A stretch of DNA of 64,000 nt, from assembly GCA_025716815.1 (NCBI GenBank), contig JAIXMN010000011.1:1-64000 (forward strand), given 5' to 3'. Source of the stretch: Dichotomocladium elegans (lineage: Eukaryota > Mucoromycota > Mucoromycetes > Mucorales > Lichtheimiaceae). Position 1 is the stretch's first letter. The number at the start of each line of letters is the position of its first letter. The notes under the pieces are model-generated. The model searched no databases. It was not told the DNA's origin and saw only the letters and a list, made by a program, of their open reading frames with translations. Positions 1 to 12,642 of the stretch are shown here, one piece after another. The position numbers were made by a program, and so were the translations under genes.

Positions 1-558
1 ACCACTTCCTTGTTACGCTTAGGCAGTATATGCGTTGTGGTGATTTTCGGATCTGATACTTGGCAGTATGTTCTTCATCTGTTACGCTTGCGCTACTTGC
101 AGTATTTTGATCTTACCGCCTCTGTCTCGAGACGCCTTTTTTTCGAGGGGGGAGGAATGGATACACCCATTATATGACCGCCTTAACGACGAATGCTAAC
201 AGCCTTAGGCTACCCGACGATTAATAGGGGTGTTAAGGTCGAAGAGTCATAGGGTTAACGCACGCACGACAACGCCCGTCACTGCTCTCTAGCATACGTA
301 TTTTACAACCAGACCAGACTGTCCTCTGGCTGCGCGCAAGCAGACGCCATCCATAGTTCATGTGGATCACGACGACGATTGTGATGGACGACGTTAGGAT
401 GACGACGACGACGAAGTGGTTAACTCGTGTCATCTCTGTCTCACAAATTATAGAACACGCAGGTCAATAGACGCATTATATTGACGACGACGATTTCTCC
501 CGACGTTTCCTCAGGTTTGTTCCAGTCCAGAGGTGGACTTGGTTTAGAGGGGGGAGAA
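1..558. other. Unrecognised remnant at window edge, no gene called
   Basis: No convincing coding region is visible; the short open frames here are low-complexity runs rich in gacgac repeats. Two polypurine runs occur, at 145-157 and 546-558, each followed directly by TG. That is how an LTR-retrotransposon polypurine tract meets its 3' LTR. The second is supported by the LTR called next; the first has no recognisable LTR after it. The stretch is best read as the decayed 3' end of one or two LTR elements running in from the left. Confidence 0.35.
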
Positions 559-875
559 TGTAGCAGTAGCTACAGTGACGGGTCACTCTTGACCGACGAC
601 CAAGATACTACAAGGATAACGATCACGATCAAGACCGCATCTCCGGCGACGACATTATGTACCACACTCACTTTCTCTGTACGACGATCCTATATGTATA
701 CCACTGTAATTACCCCGCTACTGTTTACTATATAAACAAGGATGCCCTGTGACGTCGGGCATCCCCACGTTGTATTATTATAATCATCGTTCTTCTCGTC
801 GCGTTCGCGCTTCCTCCACGCTGTATATCAGACGCTCTTTGTAAGTACTCGCACAACAGTGCCTGTACTGTTACA
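559..875 (+). repeat. Probable 3' LTR of an unidentified retroelement (J)
   Basis: The segment begins TGTAGCAG and ends CTGTTACA, near-perfect inverted termini (7 of 8 bases) of the TG...CA type. It follows a polypurine tract (546-558) and holds a TATATAAA box near 728-736, so it reads as a plus-strand LTR. No second copy is present in the window, so the ends are inferred from termini and PPT only. The body of the element would lie to the left. Confidence 0.42.
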
Positions 876-930
876 CTTGATGTAGTCAGCCAGAACGTCG
901 AGTTCTTCCTGCGACAGAGAATAGATCGGT

Positions 931-1313
931 TGTCGTATCCACGACTATTTTCTTACCTAACAGCAGTGTCCCTGGATTATACGGGACATCAACACTTTGT
1001 TTCACTCTTCGAGCGCCGTTATCATAATTACTCTCGCGCTATCCGGATTCATAATTTATATCCCGGACCTGTCTCAGGACGCAGTTATAATCACAAGGGT
1101 AAATGATGAACTTCTTTATCAACCTTTTAACTGGTCCACCGTCCCGGGAGACCGCCTAGATGATTATCCACACCCAGCCTCCAGAGTGACCGTTTTGATA
1201 AGCACTTCTTATAAATAGGCCCATTATTGGCACTTAATAAAAAATAATCCTTTTGCGAGTCTCACAGAATCATATTCTGTCTCTTTTTATTCTTAAAACC
1301 CCTTGATTCCACA
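931..1313 (+). repeat. 5' LTR of A-X (family A, 383 bp)
   Basis: Starts TGTCGTATCC and ends GATTCCACA. It matches the other family-A LTRs at 9033, 13173, 18917, 54459 and 59833. It carries a TATAAATA box about 110 bp before its end. Confidence 0.93.
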
Positions 1314-1350
1314 TTTTTTTCTGTGAATTCTCACTTACCCTTATTTTGCA

Positions 1351-3273
1351 ATGTCCTTCAACAACGCTTCGGCTTCTCCTGCCTCTGGAGCCATCCAAGA
1401 CGTCCATGTGGATCACAGCCAGAACGATGGAGCGTTCCATGATCCCAACTCCCCGGCTCACACGGAGATTGACATGATCATCGACAGCGCAATGACGGCC
1501 GCGGGTATCTCCCCTTCCGCCCGTGCTGAAAAGGCGATCCGGACTCTCAACGCTCGTGCTGCTTCTTTGGCAGAGCAGTTGGCCTTAGGCGCCACACCAG
1601 AGGAACGTCAGGCCATCCACAAGAGTTCGAGGCAATCACTCGCGACCTCCAGCTGTTAAACTCGGCCAGCCACTTGGTTTCGGCCAATGCAAGAACCAGC
1701 CCATCTACTCAAGTTCGGGTGCCTGCAGACTTACCTGCACTTCAGTGGGCAGACAACATCCACGCCCCCAACAAGACCGTCTTCGGCAGTGTGGACGAGT
1801 GTTTGGACTCGTTTGAGGACGTGGTTGCCTCATGGCAATACGACGCCAATGACGTTTGGCCGCTATTTGTCCCACGCATGCTTTCACCTGAGCAACGCTA
1901 CTGGTTTGGTGCAAATCTGAAGCCGTACCCCCATCTTCCGTGGTCCAAGGTGCGAGCTATTATTATCTCTCGATATGTGTTCAAGACACGGAACGCAAGG
2001 TGCAGAAGTTGCGCGAACTGCTTCGCATGCGCATGAACCGCAACGAATCGGTTGAACTTTTCACTGACCGGTTTAATCGGGTGCGTCGCGAGGCTGGTCT
2101 GGCAAATGACCTTACAACCACAACCATCTTCATTGAGGCCTGTACCGGAATTGGCCAAACACGTCATGATCGGCCAAGTTAACGTTCCAGTGGAGATGCG
2201 CTCAACGATCGAGCAGGCCGCCGCTATGGCGCGCAGCCTCTATTCCAGTGTCGTGCTGTCAATGCACAGCAAGGAGTTATCCAACGAGCAACCGACACAA
2301 ACCACTCGCGCTCCGTCACCTGGTTCCGTCGCCCCCCAAAGAACAAAACAAAGGCCACGACGAAATTTTGCCGCCTGCATGGCAAAGGACGACATTCCAC
2401 CAGTGATTGTCGACAACTGGCAGCTGGTGCCGTGCCCTGCTCACAAGGAAACCGGGTGTCAAACCGTCCACGTCGTCATCTGTTGCATCTGCCGCTTCCG
2501 TCGCCGCGTCAACAATAACAAAGAGCGAAAGTGACAAGAATTGTTTCCGCTGTGGTGAGCCCGGTTGGACGCGCAGTCACAAGTGCCGCGTCAACCACTT
2601 GGCAATACGCTCAGCCACATTGGCAATGTCCGCTCCTGCTTCCGCTCCTGCCTCTGTTTCTCGTGTCCCCGCTACTGCTTCTGGAAGCGTAGTGGCTGTT
2701 CCAGTGGGTGCAGTTCCCGCTGCTGTTCCAGTTGGCCTTGCGCCTGCTGCTGTCCCTATGGAGACTGATATCTCCATGGCTGACGTGTCTGCGTCGTTGA
2801 ACCAGGCATGTGCTGACTGTAAGTCATTATCTGCTTTGCAACAGTACTCTCTACAGAGGACTAACACGTATTACGTACCTATCACTTTACAGGAGACTGA
2901 TTTATGGGCCTTTGTGGATTCTGGTGCCACCTTCAGCGCCATCTCTCCTTCGCTGGCCACACAGCTGGGCATCCAAGTTTCCACTGTTTCTGGAACGATC
3001 GGATTAGCTCACCCTGGTCATAGCATTAATAGAATTGGTACCACGTCTGCAATAAAAGTCCTTCACAACGGAATTACTGTTTCGCACTCTTTTGAAGTTA
3101 TGACACTTAATTGTGAAGCCGATGTTTCCATTGGCACTGATCTCATGCCACTTATTGGTATATTTCTTGGAGGTCTCGCCCATTGCTGGCATCGCTCCAC
3201 TTTACCCTCTCCTTCTGAGGACATTGATTTGCCTACGCCAAATGATTCTCCGGCTGGCACACCTGAGGAGCAT
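1351..3273 (+). pseudogene. Family-A gag-protease, broken copy (A-X)
   Basis: Compared with the copy at 54879, this one has at least five small deletions: one base near 1630, one near 1978, two near 2144, one near 2331 and one near 2465. All shift the frame. The 3' part still reads through a gag zinc knuckle of the CX2CX8HXC type (CFRCGEPGWTRSHKC) and the aspartic protease motif VDSGATFSAIS. The reading then runs into element B at 3274. It cannot make a working polyprotein as sequenced. All the differences that break it are deletions, which also fits base-calling error in a long-read assembly. Confidence 0.88.
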
Positions 3274-3644
3274 TGTGGTGAACATTGATCCGTGTTAGAG
3301 AACTTAGCCGGTTTCACATCACTATCGCCGATATCCTGAAACTAAGACAATGATGAATTTAACACATTGATGTTCAGGGACCGATATTTTCATATCCGCT
3401 TGCGTGACAGGACAATCGCACCTATCAAAGGTACTTCCTCTACCCAGGATCCATCACTGGTCTTGAAGAGGACAATGAAAAGAGAATGCTCTCATCCGAT
3501 ACGTCCTAACAGGATTAAGCACTTACATCGCCGTTCTAATAGAATTATTATAAAAGAGAGTTATTTTGTTTTCAGGAATAAACATCAACCTCAAAGATAC
3601 TTTTATAGTTGTCTTTTTTCATTCTCTCTAATCCATCCATCTCA
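3274..3644 (+). repeat. 5' LTR of B (371 bp)
   Basis: Begins TGTGGTGAAC and ends CCATCTCA. A TATAAAA box lies at about 3550-3556. The nonamer TCAAAGATA at 3591-3599, about 40 nt after it, is complementary to TATCTTTGA just past the LTR (3649-3657), where a primer-binding site is expected. Confidence 0.93.
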
Positions 3645-3648
3645 TTTT

Positions 3649-3657
3649 TATCTTTGA
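3649..3657 (+). promoter_or_regulatory. Candidate self-priming PBS of B
   Basis: TATCTTTGA lies four bases past the 5' LTR and is the exact complement of TCAAAGATA at 3591-3599, close to the expected transcript start. No tRNA-like TGG start is seen. Tf1-type elements prime reverse transcription with the 5' end of their own RNA; that this happens here is inference. Confidence 0.4.
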
Positions 3658-3687
3658 AAACCTTTGTTTCTCCTACCTGATCCCACC

Positions 3688-6600
3688 ATGTCTGACATCA
3701 TCCCGATCACCACCACTGAACTTACCAAGGAGTCCAACATGCACGAGGAGCGTGTCCCAGAATGCCAGGATGAAGATACGCCCATGCAAGACAAGGAAGA
3801 AGACCCCAAGCAGCGAGTGCTCACACTCGAAACGTATGCTACGGAGCGCATACTCACGCCCGCCAACACAGAGTCGATTCTCCGCACCCGCTTGCAACAG
3901 GTGTACGAGAAATACATGTCCTCAGTAGGCGAACCAGAAGAAGAGAGGGATCGTTTGCGTCAAGAACACAAGCAAGCACTGGATGACCTAAAAATGTTCC
4001 AGAATACAAGAGATGCCCTTCGACCCCGCAATGCCAAAACGGCGCATAACCAACAAACCTTGGTGCCCAAGGAGCTTCCCGCGTTGCAATTCCGTGGCGG
4101 TCCAGTGCGCAACACCGGCAAACCGGTGCACGAGTCAGTGCGTGCGTTTACAGAGGCGTTCGAGGCACAACTGAGGAGCCACGGCCTGTCTATGGACGAG
4201 CATTGGGAACGACTCTTCTGGTTGTGTCTCGACCAAGGACAAACGATGTGGTTCCGCCGTGAGTTGGTAGACAAGCACTACACCTGGGAGCAAGCTTGTA
4301 AGGTGATACACAAGGAGTATGGCAACCCCTACCATGCTTATATCAAGCGACACGAGCTGTACTCCAAAAGGTACAGGAATGGCCAGTCGGTGCGACTATA
4401 CACAGAGCAGTGGATCGCATTGGCAACAGAAGCCAGCCGTCAGCAAGGACCCGACCTAACCTTCGATTTTGTGTCATCCTTCCCGCGATACATCCGAGAC
4501 AAGATCCACCCCGTCATGGCGCAGCGTTATGGAACGTTGCTGCCTGCAGACATCATGGAAATGGCGCAACTGGTGGTTTCGACACTCGGCGAGTACATTG
4601 AAGGAACAGAAGAACAGGACGGACCTGACGAGGTGTACGAAATGCGCGAGGTTAGCAGTAAGAAGCGTCGCTTGGTGCAGAAAACACACAGCCAACCCAA
4701 ATATGGCGATTGCCCAGTTCATCCAAAGGGCAGACATTCCAAGGCCGACTGCAGCATCCTCCAGCAACAAAGGCAGTTAGTACAACAACAACTGCAACAG
4801 AGCAAACGTGGTAAATACACCGCGCAGCCTGATCAACATACCTCCAGCAACCTTTGCCGCTATTGCAAGAAGGTACCTTATACACAAGGACACACCTGCC
4901 AGGAATACTTCGAGGCAAGAAAAAAGGTTAAGACACCTATCACAAATCGATCCATGCGTGTTAAGGTTGGACACACCCCTGCAAACAACACAGCTCACAA
5001 GCTGTCAGACCGTGACGAGGCTATTCTGCAGGAAATCCTTCCTGTCCGTTTGGAAGAATTGGACATAACGAGTAAGTACACTCTGCGTTCAACACATATA
5101 TCACACATCCCAAGCGATGATGACTCACTGCTGATTCCTATCATGGTACAGAATGAACAAACACTGGGCCTCTTTGACACAGGTGCTAGTAGATCGTTTA
5201 TCACACCATTTTTCATCGAAAAGCTAGAATCAGAACGCAGTATCATATTTAATAAAAAAGCAGTGCACAATATCTCTGTCTCTCTGGCTCAACGAGATAA
5301 AACAGCCGACTTACTTGGCTTGGTGACCGACGTCGCGATAACCTACAATGGCAAGCATTTCAAACATGATTTTTACATCTTGGAACTTGAAGGTGACGCA
5401 CCCGTGACAATTGGTCTTGATTTAGCACGCAAAATGGGAGTTGGTTTCACTGGTTTGGTTCTCTCATGGAACACGCAACCAAAGAACAAGGAAGAAAAGG
5501 TGAACGACACGCCTGAACCCAATAATTCTCCTTATGGTACAAACACGGAACGTAAAAATTTCTTCTCCGTTGTACAACCAACCATTGAGGATAACAAACA
5601 AATCCCAAAGAACTCTTTCTGTATGGTACCGGAATCAGTCGTCCGCATCGACACGCCAGAAGGTGTAGTATCTCACCGTGCACAATATCCTTTGGCACTA
5701 GCATATAAGGAAATCATTGATAAGCAGATACAAACATGGTTGGAAGATGGCACCATAGAACCTGCACCTGTCAACACAATGTGGAACAGTCCACTTATGC
5801 TAGCACCAAAAAAGGATCTCTTTGGTAATTACACTGATAAACGGCCATGCCTTGATCCTCGACACATCAACAAACTGTTGGTCCAACCGGATCGCCATCC
5901 GCTTCCATTAATCAAGGACATTTTTCATATGCTGCAAGGCTCTGCAGTTTTTACAACTCTTGACCTAAAAAGCGCATTTCACCGCTTTGAAATTTATGAG
6001 CCACACAGACAAAAGACAGCATTTAAGCCGCATGGTCATATACAATATCAATTCCGAGGCTGTCCCTTTGGACTCAAGCCCATATCCTCTATTTTTCAGC
6101 ATACCATGAACATCATTTTCCATGATCTCCCTTTTGTCACCACATTCGTGGACGATATCATTATCTTCTCTAAGGGACTGGATGAACACGCTCAGCACGT
6201 CGCTACAGCAATTAAAAAGCTCACCGACGTAAACCTCATTCTGAATCCGGATAAGTGCCATTTCGCACAACGCTGCGTTTACCTCCTAGGCTTCTGCGTG
6301 TCTGAACAAGGCATCGGGCTAGACCCTCGCAAAGTCAGCAATATACAGGAGTGGCCTACACCTCGCACGGGTAAAGACATCCAACGATTTCTCGGAGTGA
6401 TTAATTATTTCCGTGAGTCCATACCCAAGTGTGCGGACCTCACTGCACCCCTGGACTGTCTGCGTTATGCAGGGGACCTGGGTAACAAATGGACCAGTCA
6501 TGAGCAAGCGACTTTCAACCGCTTAAAACAGGTTTTGCTGGATGCACCCATCCTTTGCTACCCTGATTTACGACACCCTTTTCAGGTTGCTACTGACGCA

Positions 6601-8527
6601 TCTAACGTCGGTATTGGTGCTGTCCTTTACCAAGTATTGATAAAGAAACACGGCATATCGCTTTCATGGCTAGAGCTCTCTCAAAATCAGAGCGAAATTA
6701 CTCTACAACAAAGCGTGAGTTGCTCGCTGTTGTTTACGCACTCACAAAATTCCACAAATTCCTTTGGGGACAAAAGTTCACACTTTACACCGATCACAAA
6801 GCGTTGGTATATCTTCACACCCAAAAGGTTACTAATGCCATGATGAACAACTGGTTAGACACCATTCTTGAATACACTTTTGACGTAGTACACTTGCCAG
6901 GATTAGACAACATCCTTCCCGACCAACTTTCTCGCCTTTTTCCCATGGACAAAGAGCTGGAAGGGGGTAATGCTACGCAAAGTAACACGACCAATTTAAT
7001 CGTAAACAAAACTATGTCAACACACACCACCACGGACGTAACTAAGGAAGACGATGTTGACACATCAGTACATTTTATTCCTCCTGAAGAAGAACGACCA
7101 CAGCTGCTAGCACAAGCTCATGCGTTTGGACACTTCGGCGCTGAAGCAATGACGAAGTCTCTTCAGAATGACGGGCTCAGATGGCCTAACATGTACAAGC
7201 AAGCGGCTGAACACGTTAAACAATGTCCACAATGCCAACGCTTCAACGTGACGAAAACAGGGTATCATCCTATGCGCCCTATTCACGCCTTCTACCCTGG
7301 TGATCACTGGGCAATCGACCTTGCCAGCGGCTTTGGAACAAGCGCACGAGGGCACAACTATATCTTAGTTATGGTCGATGTTTGCACACGCTTTTGTGTA
7401 CTACATGCACTTCCTGACAAGTCTTCAGACACAGTAGTACAAGCAGTCATAAACACCTTTTGCGATTACGGTTTTCCACGCTATCTACAATCGGATAACG
7501 GCACAGAATTTGTCAATCATTTGATGAAGCAACTTAGCCAGTCCACCGGTTTTGACCATCGGTTAACAACACCTTATCATCCACGCGCAAATGGCTTGGC
7601 AGAACGATATGTACAAACATCGGTCAACGTCATATGCAAGAGCCTCAATGGCGCACGACATGATTGGGACTTGTACGTCAAAAGTACACAGCTCGCCATC
7701 AACAATAAAGTCGCCAGTAGACATGGTTCCACACCATTCGCCCTAATGTTCAACCGCACAATGAATGGCTTCAGAGATTATAGCAATGACGAGATACCAC
7801 GGCCCTTAACAGAAAAGGAGCTGATGGACCGCATTGACAAAATGTCTGACACCATCTTTCCGGCCATAGCAGAACGGGCAAAAGCTCTATCAGATGTTAA
7901 GAAAGGTAAACATGACACCAAATACAGGATCATTAAATATCCTCCTGGTAGCACGGTCATGGTCAAAGATGAAACACGCAGTAAAAAACGGATCCTCGAT
8001 ATGAAGGACCATACACTGTCGTCAGGGAAACCAAAGGTGGTTCCTATGTCCTCAGAGACGAACAGGGACTCCTCGCAACCAGAAATTTTGCACCCTCGCA
8101 ACTCAAACTTGTATCTCAAGATGAACTGATCAGCATCGAAGAGGTATATGAAAAGAATGGTAAATACTATACAGTCCAAGCGATTGTAGACCATAAAGAG
8201 TTGTCACCCGGAAGGTACCTATATCGGGTTCGATGGGAAGGCTATGGACCAGAAGACGATACATGGGAACCGCATGCGTCCTTCAATAGTCCAGAGCCAA
8301 TCGCAAAATACTGGGACAGGATACGGAGCCTAGGCCCACAGGCTCATTCAAAGGTAACAGGTACTACACCAACACCAAAGAAGGTAAAGGTTACAACACC
8401 CACACCAAAAAACATGACTCCACAAGCTCCACAGCGAAAGCGTAGACATTCAGGTAATGACACCACAAAACGCGATGACTATATCCTAAGACGTAGCAAG
8501 CGCAATCAAACAGCACACCTCCATTAA
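3688..8527 (+). pseudogene. Gag-pol polyprotein of B, two frameshifts
   Basis: Reads from MSDIIPI (3688; an in-frame ATG at 3664 is less likely). Domains in order: coiled capsid-like gag; CX2HX4HX4C motif near residue 341; CX2CX8HXC knuckle near 389; protease LFDTGAS near 494; reverse transcriptase FVDD near 820; RNase H ATDAS near 967; integrase HHCC near 1144 and D,D,E in WAIDLAS, SDNGTEF and NGLAERY; chromodomain YRVRWEGYGPEDDTWEP near 1511. Two single-base losses break the frame. One is near 6640 in RNase H. The other is near 7985 in an A-run, six As where seven would keep frame. Gag and pol are one frame, as in Tf1-type elements. With the two bases present it would be a full-length enzyme set, so either it is freshly dead or the gaps are sequencing errors. 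Confidence 0.9.
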
Positions 8528-8555
8528 GCGTTATGTTCAACCTGGAAGGGGGTAA

Positions 8556-8926
8556 TGTGGTGAACATTGATCCGTGTTAGAGAACTTAGCCGGTTTCACA
8601 TCACTATCGCCGATATCCTGAAACTAAGACAATGATGAATTTAACACATTGATGTTCAGGGACCGATATTTTCATATCCGCTTGCGTGACAGGACAATCG
8701 CACCTATCAAAGGTACTTCCTCTACCCAGGATCCATCACTGGTCTTGAAGAGGACAATGAAAAGAGAATGCTCTCATCCGATACGTCCTAACAGGATTAA
8801 GCACTTACATCGCCGTTCTAATAGAATTATTATAAAAGAGAGTTATTTTATTTTCAGGAATAAACATCAACCTCAAAGATACTTTTATAGTTGTCTTTTT
8901 TCATTCTCTCTAATCCATCCATCTCA
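8556..8926 (+). repeat. 3' LTR of B (371 bp)
   Basis: Same length as the 5' LTR and almost identical (for example ttattttatt against ttattttgtt). High LTR identity indicates a recent insertion. The TSD copy AGCAT follows at 8927-8931. Confidence 0.93.
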
Positions 8927-9032
8927 AGCATTCTCGCTTCTTGGCTGACATTGAACCATTTCTTCAGGAAAACGCATCCATTCCGCCGTCTTCGTTTTGT
9001 ACTATTCCGGAATCTGTTGTTTATTTGCATAC
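8927..9032 (+). pseudogene. A-X fragment after B: start of the pol linker
   Basis: Continues the family-A reading interrupted at 3273 (SRFLADIEPFLQENASIPPS, then a short stretch ending at LHT). It matches the segment at 56813-56909 of A4 and stops at CATAC, the breakpoint of the inversion. Confidence 0.85.
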
Positions 9033-9414
9033 TGTGGAATCAAGGGGTTTTGAGAATAAAAAGAGACAGAATATGATTCTGTGAGACTCGCAAAAGGATT
9101 GTTTTTTATTAAGTGCCAACAATGGGCCTATTTATAAGAAGTGCTTATCAAAACGGTCACTCTGGAGGCTGGGTGTGGATAATCATCTAGGCGGTCTCCC
9201 GGGACGGTGGACCAGTTAAAAGGTTGATAAAGAAGTTCATCATTTACCCTTGTGATTATAACTGCGTCCTGAGACAGGTCCGAGATATAAATTATGAATC
9301 CGGATAGCGCGAGAGTATTATGATAACGGCGCCCGAACAGTGAAACAAAGTGTTGATGTCCCGTATAATCCAGGGACACTGCTGTTAGGTAAGAAAATAG
9401 TCGTGGATACGACA
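9033..9414 (-). repeat. Family-A 3' LTR, inverted (A-X/A-Y recombinant)
   Basis: Reverse complement of the family-A LTR, 382 bp. Near its PPT side it shares bases with the LTR at 18917 (CTGTTCGGG, ATCTCGG). At its far end it matches the LTR at 13173 (ATTCTCAAAACCCC). This mosaic fits recombination or gene conversion between the two copies. Confidence 0.9.
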
Positions 9415-10579
9415 TTACCCCCCACCAGGTTGGATCAACCGTTGATAAGTTATCAGAGTACTAAATAATGAGGGATGGCGTTGTCTGGAAAAAACCCTTA
9501 AAGAAGTAAAAACCCTGTGGGAGAAAAAGTGAAGGGAAAAAGACGTGCCTAAGTGCGTCTGCGTTTTGCCTGTCGATCAGAGCGACGTGTAGGCAGTGTA
9601 TTGCGTTTATCTGGCTCTGTCATTGACGCTGTAGCCAAATGCTGCGCAGTTGCTTGATGACTTGTGCGTGGTGTCGGATTGCGGCGATTCCAGTATTCGT
9701 TGATCAGCTTAAGATCGTTGAAATGCTCGGCTGGCTCCCATGTGTCATCCTTTGGCTCATAGCCTTTCCATCGGACATGGTAGAGGTAGTTGCCAGGTGA
9801 GCCCTTGTGATCCACTATTGCCTGAGTCTCGTAAAAGTCATCGCCCGAAGCAATGCTGTCTTGTGAGATCAGCTTAATGTGGGAAGGTGGAATATCGCGT
9901 GAAAGCAAGGAACCCGTTTCATCAGTCAGAGTGTAGGGTCCACCATGTCTGCGACGACCATGCACTGTAAATGGACCTTCGTAACGAGGATCGGTCTTTT
10001 TCTTCCTGTTGACATTTAGGATCATGACCTTGCTACCAACAGGGAATTCGCTTAAGATGCGATGTTTGCTGTTGAATTTTCCTTGCTGGGCCTCGTGAAG
10101 AGCTTTGACACGTTCAGAGATAGCTGGAATGACGACCTCGTTCATGTAATGTTCACGGGTGTCTGCAGCTCGTGTCACATCGTTGATATCGGCGACTTCG
10201 ACGCTTGAGTAGTCCTGCCAGAGATTAGGCTGTCGAGCAAACATGAGAGAGAAAGGACGAGAGTCGTGCAGCGATGTGTGATTGCTGTTGATAGCTAATT
10301 GTGCACTGGGAAGATACATATCCCAATCCTCTGTTTTTCCTTCTAACCTCTTGATGACTGTTGCTTTAGCCGTTTGTACCCAACGCTCAGCCAAACCATT
10401 GGCACGCGGATTATAGGGTGTGACAAGACGATGGTCAATTCTGGAATGTTCCACCATAAGGCGTACTAATTCGTTTACAAACTCTGTACCGTTGTCTGAC
10501 TGTAAGATCTTCGGAAAGCCATAGTCACAAAAGACGTGGATGAGTTGTTTAGCGATTGAAAGAGCCGATTTGTCAGGTA

Positions 10580-10946
10580 CAGGATTTTCAAGAAGAACTT
10601 TGCCACAAATTTTAGTTGTTCGTATAGACGGTCTAGGTTTTTCGTTTTTTTTGCTTCAAAATCGAATACAACTTTTAGTATTTCGTTTCTCTTCTTCCGT
10701 CGAAATTAGAATGAAACATAAATGGTTGGCCTCCCAAAACTATTCTGGTGTAAAAAGAGGAGAAGGAAGACTCATCTATAGCCTTGATTGAAATGTTCTT
10801 GCTGCTATTGCCTTTTAATTTGACAAAAGGGTAGCAACGAAATACTAAAATTTGTATTCGAATTTGAAGCAAAAAAAAAAACGAAAAACCTAGACCGTCT
10901 ATATGAACAACTAAAATTTGTGGCAAAGTTCTTCTTGAAAATCCTG
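10580..10946. mobile_element. MITE copy 1 (367 bp, K-type termini)
   Basis: Bounded by CAGGATTTTCAAGAAGAAC and its complement, with TA on each side (10578-10579, 10947-10948). The terminal inverted repeats run about 115 bp, leaving little unique sequence and no transposase. It inserted in the integrase region of A-X. The ends resemble those of element K at 48005. An 83-aa frame across it is not a gene. Confidence 0.9.
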
Positions 10947-12187
10947 TATAGCTCGAAGAATGCAGAATCTCGAGAAGACGTCTACCATGACCAAAACATA
11001 ATTATTGCCAGATGGAGAAGTGGCGTTAAACTCGCACAGATCAATAGCCCAGTGATCACCTGGCTTGTCTGCGGTAATGTTGCGTAAAGGGTGGTAACCG
11101 TGTTTGCCGATGTTGTAGCGTTGGCACGCTTGGCACTTGGCAATGGTATTGAGAGCATCTCTCTTCAAGTTAGTCCAATGTATACCTTCTTTGTGCAACT
11201 CAGTCACAATTGTATCAGCACCAAAGTGACCATTGAGATGAGCCTTTTCTAGTAGTATGGGACGTTCTTCCTCAGGAGGCGTCATGAAGTCCAAAGGCGT
11301 AGCAGAAGCAGAACGCTGAAGAAGCGGTTCAGCATTGCTTGTAGGGCGTACAGGTTTTAAACTGCCCAAAGTAGGGGTGCGACCAATGGTTTCGGAGATA
11401 TTACCCCCCACCAGCTTCTTCGGAGAGAAGAGGCGACTGAGAGTATCCGGAAGAATGTTGGTGATGCCAGGAATATGAACAACCTGAAAGTTGTAATCCC
11501 ACAACGTGTCGAACCAGTTCACCATCATCGGATTGGCAATTGGTTGAGTGTGCAGAAACGTTAGAGCACGATGGTCGGTGTAAAGAGTGAATTTGTTGCC
11601 CCACAAAAACGAGTGAAACTTCTTGAGAGCATATACGACAGCGAGAAGCTCACGTTTCGTAGTGGAATAAGAACGTTCAGCTTTGGTCAGAGCACGCGCC
11701 ATAAAACCAATATAACGGTACTGATTGTTCTGGATTTGATAAAGACAGCAACCTATGCCAGTGTCAGAAGCATCTGTGGCAACATGGTAGGGCAAAGTCT
11801 CATCCGGATAGCTCAACACAGGAGCAGCATGGAGAGCAGCCTTGATAGCATTAAATGCATGAAGATGGTGTTGTGTCCATAATCCTGAAAGCTGTTTAGC
11901 GTTGCGTAGACGGTCCAAAGGAGAAGTGAGGACGGCAACGTTTGGAATGTGATCGCGGAAGTAATTGACGAGGCCCAAAAATTTCTGGATGTCATGGCCT
12001 GTCGTGGGCACAGGGATCTGGTCCACATTGCAAATTTTCCGAGGGTCCAAAGTGACACCCCTGGCACTTACACAAAAGCCCAATAAATAAACGGCGGATT
12101 GTGCTAAATGCGATTTTTCTGGATTGAGAACCAAGTTAACCTCTGAGAGACGTCTGATAGCCTCCTGCACGTGCAACACGTGGTCAG

Positions 12188-12642
12188 TGTGGTAAATAAG
12201 GTTTGTAGAGACTGTCAAAGTACAATGAGACTCTTGGAGGTGTTTTTAATAGAAAGAAAAATTCTTCTGTCTGTTTACTCCTACACTACATAGTTGTTTA
12301 TATATTGTTATGGATAAAATAGATTCCGCCCGATTGACATGGGTCAATTGTCCTGGAAATTTCCATAAGAGGAGTTGTTGGGGTGCAGTACTTGACAAGT
12401 CATAGAAAAACTTTTCGTTCGTTCCTGTAGCTGAATCCCAGACCATCCTCACGTCGGTAAAACCTCAAAAAACCCAGTGGGAAAAAATAGAGGAGAAAAG
12501 ACTGTGGATATGGATCTAGTGGCTATGTATGATCGTGTTTCCCTTGGCTGAGTCGTGTTTCTGTATTGCAGTTGTTCCAGTTCTTTGCATCATTGCCATG
12601 GATATTCACTTCATTGGTGCTCTTGCAATCACCTATGCGACA
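12188..12642 (-). repeat. Solo LTR H (455 bp) in the A-X RT region
   Basis: Flanked by a 5-bp duplication GTCAG (12183-12187 and 12643-12647). Read on the minus strand it starts TGTCGCATAGG and ends TTTACCACA, with a TATATAAA box. These termini are like those of family A (TGTCG...CCACA), but the body is different. No internal sequence is present, so it is a solo LTR left by LTR-LTR recombination. Confidence 0.85.

Larger units (their letters stand above)
3274..8926 (+). mobile_element. Complete Ty3/Gypsy chromovirus B
   Basis: A full element with two 371-bp LTRs, one long gag-pol region and a polypurine tract ending just before the 3' LTR (ggaagggggtaa, 8544-8555). It is flanked by the 5-bp duplication AGCAT and lies in the gag-pol junction of A-X, so it is younger than A-X. 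Architecture from the translation: gag with two zinc motifs, protease, reverse transcriptase, RNase H, integrase, chromodomain. It resembles family A in layout but differs in sequence throughout. Confidence 0.94.
931..9032 (+). mobile_element. Left half of Ty3/Gypsy chromovirus A-X, split by element B
   Basis: Contains a family-A 5' LTR, gag, protease and the first bases of the reverse-transcriptase region. Element B (3274-8926) is inserted inside it with a 5-bp AGCAT duplication (3269-3273 and 8927-8931). At 9032 the sequence stops at CATAC and jumps to an inverted family-A LTR. The missing pol half resumes inverted at 13172, starting with the complement GTATG. The two halves therefore once formed one element. 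The left flank (926-930, TCGGT) does not match the bases after 19299, so the outer target duplication has been lost. Confidence 0.85.

Noticed and set aside
145..160. First polypurine run as evidence for another LTR
   Set aside because: The sequence after it lacks paired termini or a TATA box, so a second LTR could not be supported.
997..1218. 73-codon frame starting MFHSSSAV in the LTR
   Set aside because: Present in every family-A LTR because the LTRs are copies. It lies over the promoter region and has no partner protein; treated as incidental.
2577..2867. Antisense Ala/Thr-rich frame in gag (also 14825 and 56111)
   Set aside because: A shadow of the Ala/Val-rich linker of family-A gag on the other strand.
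10540..10926. Open frames of 83 codons across the MITE on both strands
   Set aside because: They arise from the inverted repeats and are the same in all copies. No domain, and they straddle the MITE borders.
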